Origin: Trichomonas tenax
Taxonomy: Eukaryota > Parabasalia > Trichomonadida > Trichomonadidae
Direction: 5' to 3'
Assembly: GCA_023091735.1 (NCBI GenBank)
Contig: JALKBU010000108.1
Span: 1 to 64,000 of the forward strand
Length of the DNA stretch: 64,000 bases
Below, in pieces: positions 1-8,015 of this stretch. Within the stretch, counting starts at the first letter, position 1. Each line of letters begins with the position of its first letter. The position numbers and the translations under genes are program-made. The notes below the pieces were generated by a model. It was not told where the DNA came from. It searched no databases and saw nothing but the letters and a program-made list of their open reading frames with translations.

Positions 1-256
1 AAAATGGAGATGAGTAAGTGTGATTGCCTTCATCTAAACCTGGCGTATGACTATGCTCTTCATGTATATCAAAAATGTTGTAAACACCGTCCTGAATCCT
101 AACTTTAAATCGAGCTCTACAGTTTGGATACTGACATTTATAGGTTGAAACTCCACGCTGAGTATGAATACCATATACTTAGTTCATTGCAAGTTTTTGT
201 TGCACTCCAAACCTAAGAAAACCAAGAAACTCGGTCGAAATTATCCCTTCTTGCAT
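1..256 (-). pseudogene. 5' part of a zinc-finger (FLYWCH/FAR1/MULE-like) protein with an in-frame stop
   Basis: Read on the minus strand from an ATG at 254-256, the frame is open except for one TAA at 179-181, and it runs off the left edge of the window. Downstream of that stop the peptide contains TYKCQYPNCRARFKV followed about 25 residues later by HEEHSH. That is a C-x4-C ... H-x-x-x-H type zinc finger of the kind found in FLYWCH, FAR1/WRKY-GCM1 and Mutator-like transposase proteins. The assignment rests on the Cys/His spacing and the basic/aromatic context, which are seen directly. The transposase link is inference. The single stop suggests a recently dead copy, but only the N-terminal portion is visible. 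It could also be a host zinc-finger gene with a start downstream of the stop. Confidence 0.5.
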
Positions 257-597
257 GGTAAATATGAATTATAAACGAATAATTGCAAGAAAAATTAAAA
301 ATTTAGTAAAAAACGAATTTTACAAAGAATATAAGGATCGAATTGAGAATCTAAATAATATAAATCAATATATAAAATGAAAGTAACATGAAAACATTAT
401 CTTATTCATGATTCATAATTAATTATGAATTTAATGATATATTAATAATTATGAGAATAAGTAATAAAATGAAAATAATCTTGCAATGAAAAAGGTATCA
501 ATAATAAAATAAAAAATAGAAAAAAAAATAATAATATATTAATATCAAAAGTGAAAATGTAATGTGTATTAAAAATTGAATCAATAAGTGGGTTCTT

Positions 598-720
598 GTT
601 AGGGCCTGGCTTGGCCACTCGAGGGCTTTGGAAGTCTCAGGCCGACCTCGCCATGCATCGAATCATGCTTCTGTTGAATAAGCATCTGGATGCATCTATG
701 CTAGATCACCAGATCATCCT
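598..720. other. GC-rich island with hairpin potential
   Basis: About 60 bases of GC-rich sequence stand out in DNA that is otherwise mostly A and T. GGCCTG at 603-608 can pair with CAGGCC at 638-643, enclosing further short complementary stretches. The plus strand is also open as a 104-codon frame without an ATG start, so this could be a coding relic rather than an RNA gene. In AT-rich genomes such islands often mark structured RNAs, but I recognise no known RNA family. Confidence 0.25.
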
Positions 721-1621
721 TCACTATGAGGCCACAACTACTCATAATGAAGTCTTCTTTGGATTCCAACATGAGTTCAATCCATTTCAACCTATTGACA
801 CTTTTCCATTTTTTCCCGCACAAACACATCACTTTCCTTTATTTCGACATTCTGACTTTACATGTCAGAAAAGCACGTTGTTCTATTTTGTCCCGAGCTC
901 AATTTGGTGAATCAAAATTTGAAGAAAAAAATATCTTAATTACCGATCAAGGATGATAGAATAGCTTTATTTGAAGATTTTGAATCTATATGCGAGAAGC
1001 AATATGTAATATTGTGTAAATTCAAATCGGATGAAAAAAATATCTACAAAATAAAGCGTCGTGAATATGAAAATTAGCAAAACCACAACATTTATAATCG
1101 ATATGCACGAGGAAAGATGGCAACCAAGACTCAAAATATTGAGCGAAAATACAATTTACGGATAAAGTTCGATAAACCCTAAAAATATATTCATTACGGT
1201 TCACAAAGCTTATATATGAACACTAGAGCAATGATCAGCGGAAAAACAATCACGGCGAGAATCAGGTTTCAGCGTTAACACCATGATTCGACTGCACCAA
1301 CAATTTTCTTCCGCGTAATAGTATCGATCGCACACATTTGCACGAGCTGAAATTCTAGAGTTAATCTAAACCGCTGGATTTTTTGGCGTCAAAGTCCTCC
1401 TGATAAAATACGGTATAAAGCATAATAAGCCGATGGTAAAAATTCAAAAAGTGAATTGTGAATATAAAATTTTATTTTGCTGCGAAAATATGAAATATGG
1501 TATTTTCTCCTTTTGGAAGGTCTATATTTCAATTTTACAAAAGTTTTTCCATCATAAACTTTATGTATATAGTTTTATTATAAATTTTAATTTACATCAA
1601 TTTTTCTAAAATAAAAAAAAC

Positions 1622-1699
1622 TTTGGCGGGAAATTTTCGCTTAATATTGATTTAAATATGATTTCTGATATATCAATTTTAATGAAACAATTTGGCGGG
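1622..1699. promoter_or_regulatory. Pair of E2F-like sites (TTTGGCGGG)
   Basis: TTTGGCGGGAAA at 1622-1633 is identical to the textbook E2F/DP binding site, and TTTGGCGGG recurs at 1691-1699, both in the region before the ATG at 1960. A reverse-orientation copy, GCCCGCCAAAA, lies at 2451-2461 beyond the gene. Their GC-rich cores stand out in AT-rich DNA. That they bind an E2F-type factor in this organism is inference. Confidence 0.4.
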
Positions 1700-1828
1700 T
1701 TTTTAGAAAATCGATTTTAAGCTCAAAATAAGCTTTTCTATATCCAATATCATAGCTAAAAATAAAAATGGTCACTTATTGATATAGTGAACTGATGATT
1801 TTTATTATTTATTATTTTAGTGAAAACA

Positions 1829-1896
1829 GCTTTTCCAAGGGCTAAAGAGGCTGCAGGGAAAAGCCCGCCTTGGCCAGCTGCATTGAAGGATTTTTT
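1829..1896 (+). other. GC-rich, self-complementary island ending in a T6 run
   Basis: GCTTTTCC at 1829-1836 pairs perfectly with GGAAAAGC at 1857-1864. CCAAGG can pair with CCTTGG, and GGCTGCAG with CAGCTGC, so several hairpins compete. The block ends in TTTTTT at 1891-1896, as a Pol III terminator would. No known RNA family is recognised. It may instead be 5' leader sequence of the gene at 1960 or a coding relic. Confidence 0.25.
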
Positions 1897-1959
1897 CGGT
1901 TTCCTAAAAAATAATTTGAAAACCGTAAACCATTTAAAAAGATCGTTTAATTTAACAGA

Positions 1960-2337
1960 ATGTCTGAGGAAGCTCCAAACTTTGTTCAAGAGGAAGGTCA
2001 CGAGTGGAAGGAAGGTGAGAAGATCTACGTCCTCGACACCAACAAGTATGATATCTATGAGGCTGAAATCAAGGCTATTAAGACTAATGGTACAAAGACA
2101 ACCTATGATATCCACTATCCAGAATATCCAGATGATGACTTCACAGTAAGGACACCAGCTCAGCTCAAGCGTATGCTTGTTCAGAACGAAGAAAACAAGA
2201 AGATCTTCGAGGAACAAGAGAAGATCCGCGCCGCCAAGGATGCCGAGGAAGAGGATGGCGAAGAGGAGAAGAAGGAAGAGGAAGGTGAGAAGAAGGAAGA
2301 AGCGGAAGAAAAGAAGGAAGAAGAAAAAGCTGAATAG
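1960..2337 (+). CDS. Small chromo-barrel/Tudor-knot protein with acidic Lys/Glu tail
   Basis: A 125-residue protein with an ATG start. Residues about 17-70 (GEKIYVLDTNKYDIYEAEI and then YDIHYPEYPDDDF) have the strand pattern of a Tudor-knot/chromo-barrel domain as in MRG15, MSL3 and Esa1-type proteins: a short loop, YEAxI, and then Y-x-[IV]-HY. The usual EWV that follows is replaced by DFTV, so one wall of the aromatic cage may be altered. Residues 75-125 are almost entirely Glu and Lys, a likely disordered or helical tail. There is no MRG or acetyltransferase domain, so this is a stand-alone reader-like module, probably nuclear and acting on histones or RNA. The upstream E2F-like sites hint at cell-cycle control (inference). 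Confidence 0.65.
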   Translation: MSEEAPNFVQEEGHEWKEGEKIYVLDTNKYDIYEAEIKAIKTNGTKTTYDIHYPEYPDDDFTVRTPAQLKRMLVQNEENKKIFEEQEKIRAAKDAEEEDGEEEKKEEEGEKKEEAEEKKEEEKAE

Positions 2338-3174
2338 ATTGATTTAATGAATAAACCTTAATTTGGATATATATTAACAGAAAATAAGCTCTTTTAAGCC
2401 TCATCCTCTGCATCTGGGCCTTCGGAATCTTCAAAACAAAAAACTCAATTGCCCGCCAAAATTAAATCTATATTCTTATATCCTCGTTTGCAGAGTGTGC
2501 AATCACTGGGTCAAGAAGAGTTCAAATCTACATTAATTGTTCGTAATTAAAGGTTTTAATTTTTTGGAATATCTCGTTTTTTCTTAGTTTTGTGGTTCTA
2601 GGACCAATTATAGGGTTCCTTAGGCCCATTATCCGGTAAATATCCTTTTGCTTTGTGCTGTTGCCTGTTTTTTGCTCACATATTTCGATATAATGTCAAA
2701 AAATATCACAAAATGTAAACTTGACAAGAAAATCCTGTAATACATCAAAATGCAACCCGCTTTTACGAGTACTTTCTTGTATAATTCTCCAACGATCGCG
2801 AAAATATCTCAAATCAACAGCAAATCAATCGACGATACCCCATTTATCTTAGTTATTTTATATTTAGCAGATGGTTGCTGTTTATGTCTCTTTCAATTTC
2901 GGTCTAAAATCAAATTTTTCTCGAGATTCAAATCGAATTTAAAACTTATTAAAGGCAGCAAGTCTTCCTCTAAAGATTTATAATTGCATTAATGTAATTA
3001 AGAAAAATATAAGTAATATGGACTGAATATTAAAATATTGTATCATCAAATGCAATATCTCAATAATAAAATGAAGATTGATATAATGTTTATTATCAAA
3101 AAGTGGGTTATATTTCATTGTTTATCATATACTTGAATATAGTGAATAATCTTCAGTTTATCAAAAAAAAAATA
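2338..3174. other. Intergenic stretch with a reverse E2F-like site and palindromic blocks
   Basis: An E2F-like core, GCCCGCCAAAA, lies at 2451-2461. At about 2590-2640 two near-palindromes sit side by side (TGGTTCTAGGACCA and GGGTTCCTTAGGCCC), followed by a T6 run near 2670. A 77-codon ATG frame at 2750-2983 has no recognisable domain and biased composition, and I do not call it a gene. AT-rich DNA with nothing further leads to the leucine-rich-repeat gene. Confidence 0.4.
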
Positions 3175-4017
3175 ATGTTGACGATTGATGAATTGAAACA
3201 AATCGGAGGAAGTGAAAAAAACAGGTATTCTTTCGATTTATCCGGCATAAATTCGTCCAAACTTCCAGCTCTCTTCGCAGCAATCGAAAAACATGGACCT
3301 TACTCTATGATTGAAATTGATTTTAACTGCGACTTGATTTCAGACTACGATTATCACAGCAACTATCCAGCACACATACAGAACTCTATTGCTATCTGCA
3401 CACCCAACTTTGCTCATTTAGTTGCTTTATGTGTTTGTTCGTTATTGGAAAAAAGTAAGATTCTCGAAACTATTCACTTAGGAAACATCGAGTTCGAGGA
3501 AACTGATGTACTTCAAATATTCAAACACATCTTAACAAGCAAGATTCACAAAATTATTTTGCAAAATATTCCATTAAATAAGCATTTAGTCTCAAAGATA
3601 TTCAAAGTCATTACAAAACATGATATAAGAAGTTTGACACTTCGTCATTGCAACATTACTGATGTTATGGTTCCAAATATGATTTCATGCATCAAACAGA
3701 ATCGTATTAAGTTTGGAAAGAACCTCCGTAAGCTGGATATCAGTGATAATGACTTATCTGATGAGTCTCTTGAACAAATTGGAACAATATTGCAAACACC
3801 GATAAGTAAAATTGTTGCTGAAGCAGAACAGCATTCAGATGAACTTATGCAGCTTACGAAAGAGAATGAAGATCTCAAAATCCAAATCCAAAGACTTCAA
3901 TTAATCAAATCAGAAGTTAAAAATCACGATGCTTTGTTTGTTATAGGCGACGGAGCTCCGGAACTAATCGAAAAAATGAAAGAAATTAGTCAGAGAGTTC
4001 ATAATCTTTCTCAGTAA
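3175..4017 (+). CDS. Leucine-rich-repeat protein with C-terminal coiled coil
   Basis: The frame opens at a GTG at 3103, but the first ATG is at 3175, giving 280 residues. Residues about 120-215 carry LRR-like units with regularly spaced Leu/Ile and Asn, for example IRSLTLRHCNITD and LRKLDISDNDLSDESL, of the ribonuclease-inhibitor-like type. Residues about 220-280 form a heptad-rich helix (QLTKENEDLKIQIQRLQLI) predicting a coiled coil. There is no signal peptide or membrane segment, so it is probably a cytosolic scaffold. LRR-plus-coiled-coil proteins are common in trichomonads, and no specific function can be assigned. A TCATTG Inr-like sequence lies near 3115. Confidence 0.7.
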   Translation: MLTIDELKQIGGSEKNRYSFDLSGINSSKLPALFAAIEKHGPYSMIEIDFNCDLISDYDYHSNYPAHIQNSIAICTPNFAHLVALCVCSLLEKSKILETIHLGNIEFEETDVLQIFKHILTSKIHKIILQNIPLNKHLVSKIFKVITKHDIRSLTLRHCNITDVMVPNMISCIKQNRIKFGKNLRKLDISDNDLSDESLEQIGTILQTPISKIVAEAEQHSDELMQLTKENEDLKIQIQRLQLIKSEVKNHDALFVIGDGAPELIEKMKEISQRVHNLSQ

Positions 4018-4481
4018 TCTTTTTTGTTATATTTCATTAATAAATCGTTTTTTCTTATTGTCGTATTAGAATTAGATTCATATTTCTGAACTTTACATAT
4101 GGTATAAATGGTTTTCGATAATGTCATTATTTGCTAAAATATGCGTTTATATTTAAAAACAAAATCGATTTTCATATCTTTTCCAATTGAATTCTTAAAA
4201 TAGAGAATGAGTGTAGTTAGTACTCTTATCTGAGAAATAGAAAATATTCCTTTGCGAGTCGCTTTGAATGGACCTAAAATTCTATATTCCTGATTTTCAT
4301 GCATAAAATCATAAATTTTCAGATCGAATTAATTTATTTATTCATAAAAACACTTGAGTATCCCATCGCTGATTTCCCAACGATGTCAACATCTAAATCT
4401 AAAGTTGCAAAAAAATGATTGCGATTTTGATAATCAAAAGTACAAACATATATAAAATTTATTCAAACAAAAATATATAAC
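4018..4481. other. AT-rich spacer between convergent units
   Basis: It separates the 3' end of the LRR gene from the 3' end of the kinase relic on the other strand. I see no gene, repeat or motif in it. Confidence 0.6.
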
Positions 4482-5290
4482 TCATGTTACTGGTGATAAA
4501 TCACTGGGACAGGAGATCGATGTAATTTTCGGAAGTGCTGTGCTCGCTCTATCTGTGAACGAAGCCATTTTCTCTATGACCATCCTCCTGTGGACTATAC
4601 AATAATATGTAGAATCAGATGAATAAAAGCCTCTTGTAATCTTGTTTATAATTTTTGCTACGTCAAGTCCTTGATTTTTCATCTCTTCGACTATAGTTTC
4701 ATTTATAGGGCCTCTGAAAGAGTACCCCTCGTTAAAAAAATACTGTGTATCAAATATTTCGTGGAATGGATATTTTGTGACCCATTCGAAATGGAAAACA
4801 TCTGTTGTAGTTGGTCTGTGTGCTGGTGATTTCGATAATAATGCTTGTATGAGTTCCTTTAATTCTAGTGTGAGTTCATCTGGATAAATTGGGTGTTGAT
4901 AAACAATCATATTTGCTAAAGCGCGTTGATTTGTTTCGTCAAAAGGCAATTGACCTGTTGCAAGTGCGTAAAGAACGCATCCAAGTGACCACATATCAGC
5001 TGCATCTGTGTATGGTTCACCAAGAAACATTTCCGGTGCAGCATATTGTGGGGAACCGCAGGCAGTATTTAATATACCTCCGGTGCCTTCATATGAATTG
5101 CTTAATCCAAAATCGATTATTCTAACGTTTTAATTTGCCGCTAATTTTTGATAATTTTGATTTTGAAATTTGCAACGAATCATGTTTAGCTTATGATTTC
5201 CTACACTACTCCTTGATAGTTATCTAGACATATAGATGATTTGTGAAAACTTCTTTCTCTTGAGAAATGAGATTTTCATTTTCAATTTGC
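4482..5290 (-). pseudogene. Decayed protein kinase; C-lobe open, N-lobe lost
   Basis: From the stop at 4482-4484 the minus-strand frame is open to an in-frame TAA at 5130-5132. It encodes the activation segment and C-lobe of a Ser/Thr kinase: IIDFGLSN, then YAAPEM, then DMWSLGCVLYALATGQLPF, and a helical C-lobe with HRP, as in CAMK/SNF1-like kinases. The only ATG in the open part is the Met of APEM, so nothing with an ATP site can be translated. Beyond the TAA, other frames give decayed remnants of the preceding helix and catalytic loop (FSQIIYM, then HKLNMI). This shows a formerly longer gene broken by frameshifts. No glycine loop or catalytic lysine is recognisable in the 2 kb beyond. Confidence 0.75.
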
Positions 5291-7265
5291 TATTTTTAAG
5301 TGATGTTTAGATTAAAAACAAAGAAATATGAATAAATCCAAGTTTTAGTGCTTTATTGAATGGAAATTTTCAAAATTACACAAATTGAAGTAAATTATAG
5401 ATATGGAATTCAAGCAATCGAATAGTGCAGCTCATTCTATCAATTTTATCTAAAATTTCTTTGATATATTTTCTATTGAAATTTAAAATACAATATGAGT
5501 CCCTAACATTGTACGCATGCAAAATCTGTAACGAAAAATGTTCATTCGATGAATAATGGAAAATAGTTTTGTTGAATCAATTTATGGTTATTTTATTAAC
5601 CCATTTTGAACCTATGTCGAAATCGAATTCTCTTAATATTGTTGTGCTTATGAAGGATTTGTCGAGATAAACAATAAAGACAATTATTTTACATTGATGT
5701 TCAAATAATCTATTGAAAAAATAATCAAAACAAAAATCGATCTAAAATGCTCCAAAACATTATGCAAATCATTTATAACATTTGTTACAAAAATTTTGCT
5801 GAAAATAGACTCTCCATATATATGTTTCTCATGCAGTTTTGATTTTTTCCAATTCTGATAAACGGGTCTGATTTTTTTCGGTTTAATTTAAAATTCACTA
5901 AACAATGTTATCAAAATTTTTTTCTTACATATTTCATCTTCTAAATCGAAATGTGATCAAACGGCTTTGGCTAACTTTTGAGGGCCATGAATGCTATGTA
6001 CTGCAATACATTTGGAGGATGATATTTTAAAAAGTTGGTCATTCATATTATTTTGTTGCATTATGATAGCATACAACTGAACGGGAATTTTCATCAGGTA
6101 AAAATTGTTTTGAAGTTGTTCATCAAAAAATGATTATTATTTTCATACAACTTAATTGCATATAATAAATCACTCCAAAAGCATATGTTTTTATGTTTCT
6201 CATGTTTTTGTTGAAAATGAATTCATTAGCTTGGAATTATCCTATTAGAGTGAATTCTCGTTTAGCAGTGAGTTACCAGTCTCAAAATTCATTCTAAATT
6301 CGTGCTAATGTTTTTGATATTAAAATATTTCACATCAATAAGCATCAACATTATTGTCAATAATATGTTTTCATGCTTCTGAATATGTTCTCGTGTTTAT
6401 TTGGCTAAATTAGAGTACCCATTATAAATTTACCTGTATCTTTCCTAAAATCTTGCGGACATTGGCTTTCATTGGTTTGTCTTTAGAATATATCACATAT
6501 ATAAGGTACCCATCGATACTATTATGTGCAAAGTCTATACGCGAATTATAACAAAATTTATATGAATGTCATTAATATCAACGTTAGGATAAGTTCATCA
6601 TTATATACAAAGACTCTATAAGCGATATATAGTTATATTTCATGAAATTAACATAAATAAATTCAAGGACATCAAAATAGCATGCTATGTCCTCATTATT
6701 GATGAATATATCTGTCTCTTCTAGGTGCGTTTATATCTACCTTACAAATAATGTGAAAAAATGATTATTGACACTAAATCACGGAAATTTAAGTATTTTC
6801 AGCTATAATATGTGTTTATTTGATATATTTCGAATGATTATTTGCACGTATAACTATATTTCTGCTTAAAATATGTTATAACATCTTTAGATTTGGCAAA
6901 ATTAAAATCAAATTGAACTATTATATTTCAACTGCCAGAAACATGATATTTATGATGAGCTTTCTATAAATAACAAAGTGTTTTGTGTTCTCAAACAAAA
7001 TACAGCTTTGAAATTAGAATTGATTTGATTAATTTCACAAATAACCCATACTTTAAAAATGGCCTGCTTTAGAGTTCCTGTACATGTTTGTCAATTGCTA
7101 ATTATAAAACAATTGCAACAGTCTCTAAATTAAGCTTAATTATTAAATTTTCTTTCATATTTCATCTCTAAACAATGGGTTCAGATGATATCCAAGCTCA
7201 AAATATCATTATCATCATTAATTTTTTTAGATTATCCCCTTCATTTATTTATTCGCCCCTTTTAT
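5291..7265. other. Two-kilobase AT-rich gene-free stretch
   Basis: No open frame of 60 codons and no recognisable coding relic beyond the kinase remains. The sequence is AT-rich with scattered short repeats such as TATGTTT and TTTCATG. I see no structured RNA, terminal inverted repeats or clear promoter motif here. Confidence 0.55.
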
Positions 7266-7658
7266 CTAAAAGGAATTTTTGAACAAAGTTCGCCCACGGA
7301 TTTTGCGCATACTGTTTAACGTCGCCTGTAGTTTGGAAACAAGGACAACAGTTTTTTCTGTCTTTACACTGAGGATTTCGTTCTGTGTTGCCTTTAAGTC
7401 TGTAAGAGACGAAAAAAGTTGTTGCGTTTGTTTTATCATTGCATCGAACTCCTTTGTCAATTTAGTCATTTGGTTTCCAACTATGTCAATAACTTTCATG
7501 TCGATTTCTTCAACTTTCTGGAGGAATGTATCAATTCCATTGTTAATTGTCACTTCAACCTGAGAATCAGTCTCGAAGTCCAATACTGTCTTTTCCAGCT
7601 GCTCGCTTATCGACTTTTGAGGCTCTGGAATTCCCTCTGAGAACGGATCTGCGCTCAT
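7266..7658 (-). CDS. Small coiled-coil protein, 130 aa
   Basis: ATG start at 7656-7658. The protein is almost entirely helical. After a short N-terminal segment with prolines (FSEGIPEPQKS), residues about 18-120 show heptad-like Ile/Leu/Val spacing, consistent with a long coiled coil. The C-terminus is basic (KIRGRTLFKNSF). It has no signal peptide, membrane segment or catalytic motif. Its size and shape would suit a subunit of a small coiled-coil assembly such as a tether or kinetochore-type complex, but that is only a guess and I do not recognise the family. The gene is supported by a cluster of the recurrent TTTACRTGWCAAA motif starting about 40 bp upstream. Confidence 0.6.
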   Translation of the reverse strand: MSADPFSEGIPEPQKSISEQLEKTVLDFETDSQVEVTINNGIDTFLQKVEEIDMKVIDIVGNQMTKLTKEFDAMIKQTQQLFSSLTDLKATQNEILSVKTEKTVVLVSKLQATLNSMRKIRGRTLFKNSF

Positions 7659-7698
7659 TAACTTTAATTAATTTGATGTGATGCGACGATTATTTTAT

Positions 7699-7761
7699 GT
7701 CATGTAAATTAACTACACGACAAAATATTATTTGTCATATTACAATTTACATGGCAGTAAA
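7699..7761. promoter_or_regulatory. Cluster of the 13-bp motif upstream of the coiled-coil gene
   Basis: Several copies or variants lie together: TGTCATGTAAATT at 7699-7711, TACACGACAAAA at 7714-7725, TTTGTCATAT at 7731-7740 and TTTACATGGCAG from 7746. They fit the window-wide consensus TTTACRTGWCAAA in both orientations and begin about 40 bp before the ATG of the minus-strand gene. The rest of the spacer, up to 8015, is AT-rich with nothing else seen. Confidence 0.5.
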
Positions 7762-8015
7762 TATATTGTCAAAAATATTATAGTCAATGAATTTTGAGCC
7801 ATTTTAATGATTGAAATCATTGGGCAATGAAACGAATGATCAAAAAATGCCAGACTTAGTTGCTATTGGTCTCTTTTGGCTTAATTTTACAAATATGAAA
7901 ACTGCTTAAATTTGTTTATTTTGGATATTTGTCTATCATTTGGTTGTTTGATTCTGATTTGAGGAAATCAAATCTTTGATTATGAGTTTGATTAATCAGC
8001 AAAAATTATTATATT

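Larger units (their letters stand above)
257..1959. other. AT-rich gene-free stretch with one GC-rich island
   Basis: No convincing gene. Open frames here (such as 596-910) begin with TTG or GTG and look like chance. The DNA is very AT-rich except for a sharp GC-rich island at about 598-660 and another at 1829-1890, listed separately. Two E2F-like sites lie near the right end, before the gene at 1960. Confidence 0.6.

Noticed and set aside
1756..2217. A 153-codon minus-strand frame across the chromo-barrel gene
   Set aside because: It overlaps the real gene in antisense and has no ATG context or recognisable domain; its hydrophobic look comes from reading Glu/Lys codons backwards.
2480..2560. 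A possible tRNA or snRNA (GAGTTCAAATC and an AATTTTTTGG Sm-like site)
   Set aside because: No acceptor or T-stem pairing for a tRNA, and no recognised snRNA core elements.
2750..2983. A 77-codon ATG frame on the plus strand
   Set aside because: No domain, unusual composition, no Inr-motif arrangement; kept only as part of the intergenic description.
3103..3174. GTG start for the LRR protein
   Set aside because: Eukaryotic genes start at ATG; the in-frame ATG at 3175 is the first one and begins a normal sequence.
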